Shown here in pieces: positions 45,602-57,410 of a stretch of 64,000 nucleotides of DNA. Source of the stretch: Endothia cerciana (lineage: Eukaryota > Ascomycota > Sordariomycetes > Diaporthales > Cryphonectriaceae); the NCBI GenBank assembly GCA_026119935.1, contig JALRMH010000001.1, positions 1,116,001 through 1,180,000 on the forward strand, given 5' to 3'. The notes beneath the pieces were generated by a model that saw only the letters and a list, made by a program, of their open reading frames with translations, searched no databases and was not told the origin of the DNA. Positions within the stretch are counted from its first letter, which is position 1. The number at the start of each line of letters is the position of its first letter. The position numbers and the translations under genes are program-made.

Positions 45602-45997
45602 GTGTCGAGGATAGCATCAGACATTGGGCGACACCTACCAGCCAATGCCAGCCCGCCCATCTCAGGCCAGGAAGCCTTCATAACGCGCTATAGCCCGATC
45701 ATCTCCAGACTTGCGGGAAAATTCGGTATCAAGATGGCCCCCGTATACATTGGCGCGCCGCACGCGTCCCTTATGGCCGGCAGGGAGAACGGGGAGGACG
45801 AGAGGTGGGATGTATTGGTGCTATCCAGATAGGATTCGTTTGCGGACTATGTCAGGCTGATGACATCTGAGGAGTATGAGCGGGACGCGATGCCGTGGAG
45901 ACTGGGCAGTGTGGAGGCGCATAAGGTAATTGTCGCAACGGAGATTGCGGTCCCAGCTGAGATAGCACCACGACGTCCTCTACAAGAAATCACATAG
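45602..45997 (+). pseudogene. small alpha/beta-barrel-like (DUF1330/EthD-like) ORF with in-frame TAG
   Basis: One frame reads through 131 codons with a single stop, TAG at 45830-45832. Before it is a protein-like stretch (FITRYSPIISRLAGKFGIKM, then WDVLVLSR). Directly after it is another (DSFADYVRLMTSEEYERDAM) that continues naturally. The pattern of a helix, a WDVLVL strand, a helix with S-x-E-Y and a final strand (AHKVIVATEI) is that of small dimeric alpha/beta-barrel proteins such as DUF1330 or EthD-like families. The family call is tentative and the true start unknown; an upstream exon is possible. The stop differs from CAG (Gln) by one C-to-T change, and would become Trp if A-to-I edited. 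It is most simply a decayed gene. Confidence 0.4.
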
Positions 45998-47237
45998 ACC
46001 TGCCAGACAGTTGAGACCCCTTGCAATGCAGATTCCACGGACCGGAAGTTTGATGACGGACCGCGAGCCGTCGCACCTTTGCCCCATACCGTATACGCGT
46101 TCCACGGCGCGACACGACTCTGGTTACGACGCGAGTCGTCCACGGTCGCGCGGAGACCAACAAGTACCAGAAGCCTCACATCTCTACTGCAGGATCTGAT
46201 CTGGTGTTGCGTGAGAAATGCGCGCCGGAGGACGAATGGTTGGTAGGGCCGATGCAGCAAGAATTGCCCCAAGGACCTCGCGACATCAGTGGACAATTGG
46301 CCCGGGGAGGATCCGTGAGGTCAGGTGCAGGGGCGCTAAACGTGACGAGTCTAGTGCGCCCGCTGGGGCATGAATACGGATCTCGGGAGTTGGTGCCTAG
46401 CACATTTGGACGACCAGGCACCCGCCGGACAGGTGGGGGTTTAGCAGTCCTGGAGGGGGTCGTTGGGGGTCAACGTCCTGCGACGGTGCCTCGCGCCTCG
46501 CGCCCAGCCACACTATGGCACGTACTAGAATAGTCAGGCTCCGCGTACAGTTCCCGTGGCGTGTGCACCTGCAGCTGGCAGCTGAGGCAAAACACCGACG
46601 AGGTACCTACCAGGTAAACACCTACCCGGTTCTTTACCAACCCCCACTATTTCCCCTTCGAGATCTCATTCATTCTCGAGTCCCCTCACTTCTGATCATG
46701 GATGTCGCGTTCGAATATTCGAGTCGTCACTTTGTCTTTTGATTTTCCCGCATGCCACATGACTGCCTCTTCTGTGAGGTCATTGACATTACTTTTTCGT
46801 CCTCGTTTCGTATATGCTGCAGCGTGCCCCCTTCACAGAATTGACTCTCCGTCTTCTTCCTTTCTTCCTCATTTCAATCGTCGCAATCCCGCCTCGCTCC
46901 CTCTCACCTCGGCTTCGTCAGACTGCATTGCAGGCCCGCTCGGGTCGTACCCACACTGCTCGTGCACTCGTTGCCCGGTCAATCTCCCCACGGATCTGTG
47001 TAAATCGACAGGCCTGGCCCCCACTCCACTTACGCGACGAGTGACGCAGTTACGCGGCACCTCCATGACCAGCACTCGAATGTTCAGAGCCGAAACCCCC
47101 AGTGGTCATTTCTCGCAAGCAGGAGCGAGGGAGATCAAGTAGTGAGCCTTACTTAGGTGGCCGCCAAGCCCACAGACGACTAGCTCAAGGGCTGAAGACG
47201 AGGCTCGAAGAGGCACTGTCCGTGTCTGTTGGCCCCG
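45998..47237. other. intergenic region and probable long leader of the Rad53-like kinase gene
   Basis: No gene is supported. The 46600-47237 part is C/T-rich with several short upstream ORFs, fitting a long 5' leader. Confidence 0.5.
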
Positions 47238-50200
47238 ATGGATCCCGCAGTAGAGAACCAACAGCCTGAGACCCAGCCGACCCAGCAGGGTGCGCATACC
47301 GCCCCTCCCTCTGTTGTCAGTGCGCGCAAGAGCCTGTAGACTGATCAGTGCCTGCATCATAGCTACTCAGAACGTCCTCGACCCCCGTCGGCTAGGCAAG
47401 CAGAATTCCGGCTTCTCAGATGACGACATCGCCGACATAATATGCCTACTCATCCCGATCTCCGAGGGCGCTCGCGCCGAGCTGCGTGAGATGGCCCTCC
47501 GGACGTCTCTGCACATGGTCGAAGCAGATGACACCGCACACCCAGATCTACAATCCCCCGAAGGCTTGAATTACATGCCACACCTCATCGGCGAGCAGGC
47601 CATCGTCCTTCGCCTCTCCGCCCAGGTCAAGGATCCTCTCCAAGGCTTTGCCTTCGGCCGGAATCCCTCGAGATGCGACATCTACTTTGCCAACGATCCC
47701 CTTCGAAGACTGAGCAACATACACTTTCGGATCTATTTCAACGAGTATGGTGTCCTCATGGTGGAGGACTCGTCCATGAATGGCACGGTCGTCGACGGGA
47801 CGATGTTGAGGGCAAAGGACGGGACAGGGGCGATGCCGGACCAGAGGAAGCTGCCCAAGCAGAGAACACTCAACCCGGCCACCCAGATACAAATACTCAT
47901 GGCGGAACGCGAGGACGATCTCCTCTTTATGGTCCAGGTGCCAAGACGGGAGGGTGATTATGAAGAGGCGTATAGAAAGAACATGACCCGCTACATGAAA
48001 CGCCTTCAACGACTTCGGGCAGAGCTTGAGGACGGAGATGCGGGCAAGACGATAACCCCTGGGCCCTCGGGACATGTGAGTCAACGCAGACCGTCTCGAG
48101 GCGAACCTTGCACTAATCATCACCAGGTCGATCTGTTCCCTGTGGATGAATCAGCGAGACGAACAACACTACGTGGCAAGCCTCGACTTATGTTACCTGG
48201 AGATCCGACAGAAGAGGACATGGGAAGACTACCAAAGGAGTGGGATGGGTCTGCCAAATACAACCGAGTCGGTCGGATAGGCAAAGGAGCTTTCGCCACG
48301 GTTTACAAGGTGACGGCAAAATTCGATGGCAGACCATACGCCGCCAAAGAGCTCGACAAGAGAAAGTTCATGAAGAATGGAGTGCTCGACCAGAAGGTGG
48401 AAAATGAGATGAAGATCATGCAGAGAGCGAAGCATGTAAGTCTGGTAATCCCCGCTTCGGGCGTCCGTCAATTGCTGATAGGGGTTAGCCCAATATTGTT
48501 GAATATGTGGAGCATATGGATTGGGACAATCGGCTCTTGATCATCATCATGGAGTACGTTCCCAATGGTGACCTCGGCAGCCTCATCGGCGACAACGAAC
48601 CCATCAGGGAAGACATCGTCCAGGGGATGACGAGCCAGCTGCTCAGCGCATTGGCGTATCTGCATACCAACAACATCACTCATCGTGATGTCAAACCAGA
48701 CAACATCCTTGTGCAGTCGTTCCAACCATTCGTCGTCAAACTCACGGACTTTGGTCTGTCCAAGATGGTGGACACTGAGCAGACCTTTCTGAAGACCTTC
48801 TGCGGCACTCTGCTGTATTGCGCCCCCGAGGTCTACAACGAGTTTGCTGAGTACGACGAGTACGGTCACAGATATCCCAGGAACCGGGCACGACGGAGAC
48901 CCATGGGTCAAAGATACGACCATGCTATCGACATCTGGTCTTTGGGCGGCGTCCTCTTCTATGCGCTCACTGGTCAGCCTCCATTCCCCGCTAAGAACGG
49001 GATCAGCTACACCGAACTCCTCCACCAAATCATGACCAAGAAACTGAACACGCAGCCTCTGAGACAGATGAGCACCTCCTCGGACGGCATCGACTTCCTG
49101 GGGCGAATGCTCCAGAGACGCCCAGAGCAGCGTGCAACAGCAGAGGAGCTTCGGGGCCACCCATGGCTTAAGGATACAAGCTTCTCACAGGAAAAGCTTG
49201 GTGTTAGTGGGTCACAAGATGAGGAAATCGATGATGAGCTTGGGAAGGAGGCGTCACAGCTGAGTCTCGAAGACAAACTTGCCCGAGAAAATGTGATCCC
49301 CGAGGAGCAGGAGACTGATATGGATGAGGATCTGGACCTGGAAGAATATGGCGACGACAACGTCCAGAGTACCGATTTCGACCGCTACGAGTCCCAGAAG
49401 GAGAACTACATATTTGGCCAAGTGCCACAACAGCCTCAAAGGCTATTTGGAGAAGTATCTGACGTTGGCAGCTCCGGAGCTCTCCCATCAGTCCGTCTCA
49501 ATCTCCCCGTTTCAGCAAATAATCTAGACGAAACCCAGGTCTTTCACCCTGGGATCAAGGACAGTTTTGGTCCGGAAGCCTCGACACCACGTCAACCAAG
49601 GAAATCGCAACAGAACCCCCGCGCCGCAATTCCACCTGCGCTCACCCAAAGTCAACGTTCCGCGACCCGGTCTATCACCGATTTGAACAATATGACGTTC
49701 GATGCCGTATCACAGGATCTTGGAGGTGCCGACACGCAGCTGGAAAACTTGAACATGAAGTCACTCGCTCCTTCGCATGGCAACCTCAGCAGTTTCAACA
49801 CGAGCAAGCGAAAACCGGCTCACGACACAAGTGACGAGTTTGACGCTACCCCGAAAGCCAGGCCGGCCGTCAAGAGACTCAGATCAGAGAGCGTCTTCGA
49901 GACGATGAGCTGCGATGAAGAAGTAGAGCAGAACCTCTATTCTCAGGTTCCGCCTCTGTCACGGATTAATTCCAACCGACAGATCGACAAGCCGGTGCAC
50001 AAGTCCACCTATTGGGATGCTCGAGACAGAAGGAGCTGGCACCTGCATTATCCGGAGATGACGCAACTCCAACATGATGCGTTCGCATCAGCAGCAAAAG
50101 GCAGAGGTGAATCCTTCGCACCGGGGAAGTCCCCACTGTGGGACTTGGCAATGAGACATTTCCCACCAGCGATTTCGTCGTCCCAGATACCATCACTAGG

Positions 50201-51188
50201 GTCTGGCAACAGTGCTTCGGACCTCGGCTCAAGAGCGTCAGATCGGAGGAGTGACGCATCCGGAGCTGAGGATATGCCTGACATGTTGCCTCCGGACAAC
50301 AGCACGCTCGCACTGGCACTCGCAGACCCACCTCTTAACAGGATCGTGGCGATGTTAGAGTCAGCAGAGGACTCCATCGTGTCTGGAGTTTCAATCCTCA
50401 TAAATTCGGCCATGGTCTCATGGGGCAGGGCAGAAGACAATACCCATACTTACACACCTAGAACGGAGTCCAAGGTACCAAAACACGCTCTTAAGGTCAT
50501 ACTGTGGAAGGACGGCTATGAACCCTCGAGAAACCTCCGCCCATGGAATACTGCCGACGACGATCTCTACTTCTACATATCCACAAAAGCAACTCATGGT
50601 ATTCAGATCAACAGAACGATTCTCCCATCCCGCGAATCGAAGGCTCCGCGCGGGCCATCTCAGAACTGGATCCGGCTTCATGATGGCGATGTGGTTGTAT
50701 TTTGGAGATCTGGGGACGGAGAAGAACAGGCCAAAGCCAAGCTTACGTTTCGCTGCAGCTGGGGCGGTTCTTCGAGACCGAGAGATGCCGCCTCACCCGC
50801 AGAGCTTGTTTCTGCGGATATCGCCGACTGCCTAGACGCGTCTTGTCGTAAAGCGGAAGAGCGCGCCGGCAAGTTGGCGGAGTACGACCTGCGGCTGCAA
50901 GAGGCCGACTTCGATGCTTCTGAGCGGCAGAAGAACATCGAGCGTGAGCGACTGCGTTCGCAGACCTTTGAGGCTAAGAGACTTGAGGCCTGTCGCGTTT
51001 TAGCTATGAGAGCCAGCCGGAGGAGCTCACCTGCCTGCCCGTCACCGATTGTTCCTCCGTCTTCGGCACCACCGAATATGATAGGATTTGGTAATGGTAC
51101 AATGGCCCGGAACAAGAGCGTTCCGATCCTCAAGCATGCTGCCTCGACCGTCGACACGCGAGCATTACATACGATGACCGAGGAGTGA
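47238..51188 (+). CDS. rad53: Rad53/Chk2-type checkpoint kinase (FHA-kinase-FHA-like)
   Basis: The model has four exons, 47238-47289, 47363-48075, 48127-48435 and 48489-51188, giving about 1257 aa. The first join (G|CT) gives the conserved TQNVLDPRRLGKQNSGFSD start. FHA domain 1 is at about residues 95-180, with GRNPSRCD and SNIHFRI. The kinase domain spans about 300-590. It has the glycine loop GKGAFATVYKV, AAKEL lysine, HRDVKPDN, DFG, FCGTLLYCAPE and DIWSLGG, so it should be active. Near residues 990-1115 a second, degenerate FHA-like fold follows (SWGRAEDN, KHALKVILW, HGIQINRTIL, RLHDGDVVVFW). This is the layout of yeast Rad53, which transmits DNA-damage and replication-stress signals. The long middle is disordered. 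The C-terminus has a helix rich in Arg and Glu. Intron 2 is a multiple of three without a stop. The symbol is by architecture; a one-to-one ortholog is not proven. Confidence 0.88.
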
Positions 51189-51931
51189 GTTACTCAACGA
51201 AGACACGCGATTTCAGCACATATACAACAAGTTTCATCTATTTCATGAAGGGTGACGAGACATCAAAAAGGTTACGATTTCTTTTGCATCCATATATAAT
51301 ACTGTGTCACGCTGCCAGGATGAGGATGAAAGGTCAGTCATGTTTTTTAAAAAAAAAAAATGGTGACGATTGTAGAGTTTTGATACCTTGGCATTTGGCC
51401 GGCCGAAGACGGAGCATGGCTTGCTCAGTGAGTTCTTCATAGGATGCATGGTGAGCAGAGATGTGCATCTATTCGGGTGGTGGGTGTCGACGACAGCCTA
51501 TGTACCGCATTGACTCCTAGGCCGGGTGGAAGCGTATTTTAATGAGAGCATTGAGCATCAAAATAGCAGCAATTTCTACTCAAAATGCATTTAGATCCAC
51601 CCATGTGTCATACGAAGGGATCAATTATGCAATGTAAACAAATGAGAATCCAGTGCGTGGGACAGTTTGGCCTTCGAGCGGTTTGATGTCCGAGGCTTGT
51701 CACGGGACCTCGCTCCATCTAGCCTGCTTAGTAACGCGCCTCCTGCGTTGGCCGGTGACGCGACGCAAAACATCGGCCAAGAATACAACTGCCTGCCTGC
51801 CTGCCCTGAACCCCGTCCTGTAAATGCATCTCACCACATTGACGACTCACTCGATCGAAACAATTTCTCCTCAATGATCGATGACAAAACCAACGGCAAC
51901 GATGCCCTGGGTTGTGTGATCTATTCTCCCC
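51189..51931. other. short intergenic region between kinase and RecQ genes
   Basis: This 743-nt spacer between two genome-maintenance genes on the same strand contains an A12 run near 51349-51360. A short ORF (51667-51978) overlaps the helicase start in another frame and may act as an upstream ORF. Confidence 0.5.
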
Positions 51932-54900
51932 ATGACTCGAAACAATCTCGCAAGACACCTCGCCTGGTTCCTGTCTAATGACCAGCTGTCCCGACCGATC
52001 GGCCCCGAGCTGCCTGCCATCGACGACGCTTTCGATACCTCGAGGAGCTTTACGTCGCTTTCCTCGCAGCCTGCATCGGGGCGTTTGAACGCGCGGTCCG
52101 ACGCGTTGCAGCCGAACGCGTTTTCAGCACCAACAAGCCAAAGTTCACACGGTGTGGTTGATGACGTTGTCGTCACAGCTGATGACGAGCCGTTTCCTGG
52201 GGGAGAGGAGGATCAAGCGGGAGGCAACACGGCTGTGAGGGCCGCAGGGATGGCGAGGTTTACAACGAAGCCTACGAGGAAACCCTCGCTCATGTCGAAG
52301 CAGGAGCAGCTCCCTACACCACCCACCACAGGAGTCGGCAAGCTGCAACAGGCATATAGCGCATCACTTAGCCAAAATGAGCCTGCCAAGAAGACCGCCT
52401 CACCTCTGCCCAAACCAAGCAGGAGCAGGACGCCGTTACGGACCACGAGGCTTGAGGGGCCAGCACGACGTGAGCCAACGCCAGAGATACCCGAGGATGT
52501 GGACGTGGGCCTGCACGACCTTACGGGGGTAGGAAACATGGAACCTGATGCCACCACCTCGGCGGAATATGGCTTTGGGACTCCCCGACTGCTGCGGACA
52601 GAGGAGCATGCGTTGAGACCTCAACCGCCTTCCTCACGCGGCAAGAAGAGGAAAAGCAGCGAGATGTGTGAACCCTCGCCGGAACCAAAATCAGTTTCGA
52701 AGTCAATATCCAAGCAATGGATCAAGGACGAAGATGACGAAGAATTTCCCAACATCGCAGACCTCGTTCCCGACGATCTGATGACCCCGGCCATGTTGAG
52801 GCGCCGCAATGCCCCGTCGTCTCCGGCTCACACGAGCCCTTCCAAGCTGCACATGCCTGCCTCGGACACGACGTACCTTACACAGCGGACAGTCATGCAG
52901 ACAGTCAGCACTACCGAGACGACGATCTGTCGATCCGCTGGTTTCGACCGGACGCCGTATCGGAGTAGCCCTCAGGCCGCATCGAAGGCCGATTCGCCTC
53001 TTGGGAAGGGAAAAAGCCGGATGCCGCCACCTCCGCAGTCTACTAAACGATATAAGCCGTCGATTCCAGTGGAGTCACCTCCACAACATGGCTCGCCGAG
53101 CTCCATGGCTAGGGATGAAGGATTCCTGTCGGGCGGGGGCGTTCTTGAAACACTGAGCGGGAGTCCTAGACCAACCCGGAAGTTCAGGCGCTCAGATGTA
53201 ATCATAGATTCCGATGATGAATTTGGAGATTTCGAGACGCCTCCAACTCGGAAAGCGTCGGACATCTCCTTCGTCACCGCGGCGACTGCAAGCGTATCCG
53301 GATCACGGAGGAAGCGCAACAGGTCTGAAATATCAGGGCAAGATCTCACAAGATGTGCGATTGAGACGCCGTCTAAGCGGCGGCAGGCGTTGCTCGAGAC
53401 AGAGCGCTCCCAGCAAAGGAGCAGCCCGAAGAGTCGCGATGATGTTAACACAATGTATGTGGACGACAGCGAGGGGCAGATGCTGGAGGCTGATAAGCCT
53501 GAAAAAAGAAGTCAGAGCTCAGAGCCTGAAGGCGATAGTCTCATCATGGATTTGTTCAAGCAGCAACCCCACGTCTTAGATTTTCTCGAGAGAATCAATC
53601 ACGAGAAGCTTTCTCAGAACTCGATCGCCTACGCAAGATCACTGCGTGAGTTCTGGCCGCCAGATCGCAAGGCTCAGGTGAAACGAGAGAAGCAACCCTT
53701 GTTGCAGCAGAAGCAAGCCATCATACAAGCCAAGGTCGCTCATGAAGCTTACACTCGACTCGATGTGAGGCGCGAAGAACTTGTGGCCCAGATCACAATG
53801 GCCTACGACGCTGACGAAGACATTGAGGAGGCCGAGGCCCATCTCGATGACTTGAGCCAAGAGATTGTCGAGAGCGAGGGCGTCTTGAAACATGCGCTCG
53901 TGGCTGCCGGCGTCAAGGCGGAGTTGTTCAATGATCTTCCGGACCCGCCAGCACAGCTTCCCGAGCAACACAAGCCTGAGACCACAGTCGCTCAGCCTAC
54001 AACTTCAAGCCTTCCCCCAATTATGTCCAAAAAGGGCAGCTTTGTACCCGAAAGTGCTTCGCAAAGCTTCGAACAACCTCAGGGAGCGTCGAGAGCACCA
54101 TCGCGTGTGGTGAGTTTTGAGCAGTCGCAAGATGCTCCCAGGCATCTGATGCCATCGTTGTATGGTGTCGAGATGCAGCCGTCGAGAACTGCAAGAACTG
54201 CCGAGGCTAGGAGTTTCGCGAAGCCTTCATTGCGAGCACCTGTTCAAAATCACGAAATTGAGGATTTGCTCGACGATGACGACGACGATGTCTGGGTCCA
54301 GCCGGATGCGTTCAAGCCTACATCTCGTGTGCTATCTGTTCCAAGAACTACTGCGCCCACAAAGCCCCGAAGCCCCATCAGGTCGAAAGCGCGCCGTCAG
54401 GATAATCTCAGTGACTATGGCGATGGCGAGGAGGATTTGGCAGCGATGGTGGCAATGGCTGAAGAGGCTGAGGACTTTGAGCAGCAACACTTGTCCCACA
54501 AAAATCGCCGGGCGAGATCAGTCCTCTCAGAAGCGTCTGGCAATGCAGCTCCCTCAGCGAGGCAGAAGGTTGCAACTAAGAAAGTTGTGAAACCAGTACC
54601 AAAGCTCATAATTCCTCCAGGCCTGATGCAGCACCCATGGTCAAAAGACGTCCTCAGGGCCTTCAAGGACAGATTCCGGCTAGAAGGCTTCAGAACTAAT
54701 CAACTCGAGGCTATCAACGCGACGTTGGCTGGTCAGGATGCCTTCGTTCTCATGCCAACCGGTGGTGGTAAGTCATTGTGCTACCAGCTGCCTGCGGTCA
54801 TCAGTAGCGGAAAAACTCGCGGCGTCACCATCGTGGTTACACCGTTGCTCAGTCTGATGCAAGATCAGGTGGATCACCTGACAGCCCGAGGGATCATTGC

Positions 54901-57410
54901 CAAATCCTTCAATGGCGATATGGACAGGCGCGAGAAGCAGGACATCCTCCAGAGCTTCAAGCTGAAAAATCCTGAGCATCACGTCCAACTTCTATATGTC
55001 ACGCCCGAGATGATCAACAAGAGCACGGCCTTCCTAGACGGACTTCGCACTCTACACAGGAACAAGAAGTTCGCTCGCCTCGTCATTGACGAAGCACACT
55101 GTGTCAGTCAATGGGGCCACGACTTCAGACCCGATTACAAGGAGCTCGGCCAGATCCGCCAACAGTTTCCAGGAATCCCAATCATAGCCCTTACTGCCAC
55201 GGCGACCAACAATGTCATCGTCGATATCAAGCACAATTTGGACATGGAACAGTGCAAGGTCTTCTCGCAAAGCTTCAACCGCCTGAATCTCTACTACGAA
55301 GTTCGGCCGAAAGAGAAGCAGCCTGTGGAACGAGTCGCCGAGCTCATCAACGAGAAGTACAGGGGCATGACTGGCATCGTGTACACACTCTCTCGGAAGC
55401 AGACGGAGCAGATTGCACAAAAGCTTCGCGACTCTGGTATCGACGCGGAACACTACCATGCGGCAATGCCGCCGGAAGATAAAACCAGAGTGCAACGGGA
55501 GTGGCAAAGCGGACAGACCAAGGTGGTTGTTGCCACTATTGCTTTCGGCATGGGCATCGACAAGCCTGACGTGCGTTTCGTAATACATCAATACCTTCCC
55601 AAAAGCTTAGAGGGGTATTATCAAGAGACTGGACGCGCCGGTCGAGACGGGCTGCCTTCAGACTGTTACCTCTTCTTTAGCCACGGAGACATTCACCAGC
55701 TGAAGAAGTTCATTGATGAGTCAGACGGCAGCCGCGCACAGAAAGAGCGGCAGAAGGAGATGCTCAACCGAGTCGTCATGTTCTGCGAGAACAAGCGCGA
55801 CTGTCGTCGAAGCCAGCTTCTACACTACTTTGGTGAGACGTTCTCCAAGGAGCAGTGTGGCGCGACCTGCGACAATTGCAAGAACGGGGGTCACTTTGAG
55901 GTTGAAGATCGGACCGAATTCGCCCAAGCTGTCTTGCAAGCCGTCATGCATTACACTCGGCTGACCATGGTCCAATGCACCGATATCCTCTCGGGCAAGA
56001 AGAAGCCAGACAGGCACGAAGAGCCACAGCCCTTCCATGGTATTGCCAAGAGTTTGACGAGGTATGAGATCAACCAGATAATCACCAATCTGGCTATGCA
56101 GCATGCATTGGGCGAAGAGAACAGAGTTGGTGGCGGCGGGATTGCCATCCAGTACTTTATTGTGAGTGCTCAGATCGCCTGTCACCACTATTTACCGCTG
56201 ACATTTTCCGCAGCTCGGATCTGAAGCTGCCAGTTTTCTGACCGGTGGTCGTCAGCTGAAGATGGTCGTTCGGCAAGGCGGTGATAAGACAGCCGCAGCC
56301 AGACCAACTAAGAAGAAGGCCACGAAGAAGAAGTCTGTAACGGAGGACACCAGGCCAGCGTCAACGTGCATCTCGTCACCAGTTCGCGGAGGTGCTCGTA
56401 AAACTAAGAAGGGTAAATCTGTCGCAAGCTTCTTCGATGAAGAGGCGGTCGCGGAAGGCGACGAGGACGATGATCTGGTTCCGTGGGATACTCGTCAGAT
56501 CAATGGTTACGAGGCAGACGGCTTCGTCGTAGCGGATGATGACAACGAGGACGACTACTTTGACCCACCTGTTCCTCCTCCGCCCCGCCAACCTAGGCAG
56601 CGGACTCTCGATGAAGTGGCTCCGTCAAGCTCCAAGCTCGCAGCCACAGAACCAATCGATGATATGCAGGAACTACTCGTCCCCGACTACCTGGAGGAGG
56701 CAAAGCTGCTTGAAGAAGAGACACGCAACAGCCGAGGTCTTCGACGTATACTCTTCACCGAAGCACAGATGAGACAGATGATGGTCAGTTGGACCGATAG
56801 CCTTGAAAAGATGCGCCGGATACCGGGAATTGATGCCGGCAAAGTTGACAAATACGGCGCTCGCTTCATCCCTTTGATCAACAAATACCATGACACGTAT
56901 CTCAGCTTCCATGGGACGAATGACGACTCCATGGCTACAATACCTGCCACAGCCGGACCATCTACAAGCAGACGCGGGCCGCCACAGCCATCAGGAGATG
57001 TCATCGACCTCCTCTCCGACGACGATGAGGACGATGATTACGACGGCCCGGGTATTCCGTCCAGATTCTTCGGTGCGAAAGGTCAAGACGATCCTCTCCA
57101 ATCACAGCTAGAAGGCTGGCAGGAGCGCTTCGCGGCGACGTCGCAGATCGAAGAGCCGGTGTACCGCGGTCGCAGTAAGTCGAAGAAAGCCTCGGGTGGC
57201 GGTAAGAGAGAATACTATCGCAAGGGCGGAGGCGGTATCCGTAGCGGAAGCAGATCCTACAGCGCTTTCTCGAAGCGCAAGGGCTCGACGGGGTCAGCTG
57301 GCGGCAATCGGAGGACTGGTGCGGGCCCTCCGAGGAGTGGCGCGCGTAAAACTACTGCTTCGACTGTGAACAGGAGGGGCGGGAACGGCATCGCGCCCAT
57401 GCCTTATTGA
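51932..57410 (+). CDS. sgs1: RecQ-family DNA helicase, Sgs1/BLM/QDE-3 type
   Basis: The model has two exons, 51932-56161 and 56214-57410, giving 1808 aa. It starts with MTRNNLARHLAWFLS, a conserved N-terminal helix of fungal Sgs1 relatives. A long disordered region and a coiled-coil-like segment (about residues 530-670) follow. The helicase core has Walker A MPTGGGKSLCYQLP (about residue 941), DEAH in VIDEAHCVSQWGHDFRPDY (about 1051), and motif VI in YYQETGRAGRDG. RecQ-specific zinc ligands follow (CENKRDCRR, CGATCDNC, about 1284-1320), then a winged-helix region. An HRDC-like segment is near 1560-1645 (IPGIDAGKVDKYGARFI). The C-terminus is basic and Gly/Arg-rich. Such helicases act with Top3-Rmi1 to dissolve recombination intermediates; the Neurospora relative QDE-3 also acts in quelling. 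The 52-nt intron separates the winged-helix region. All catalytic motifs are intact. Confidence 0.95.
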
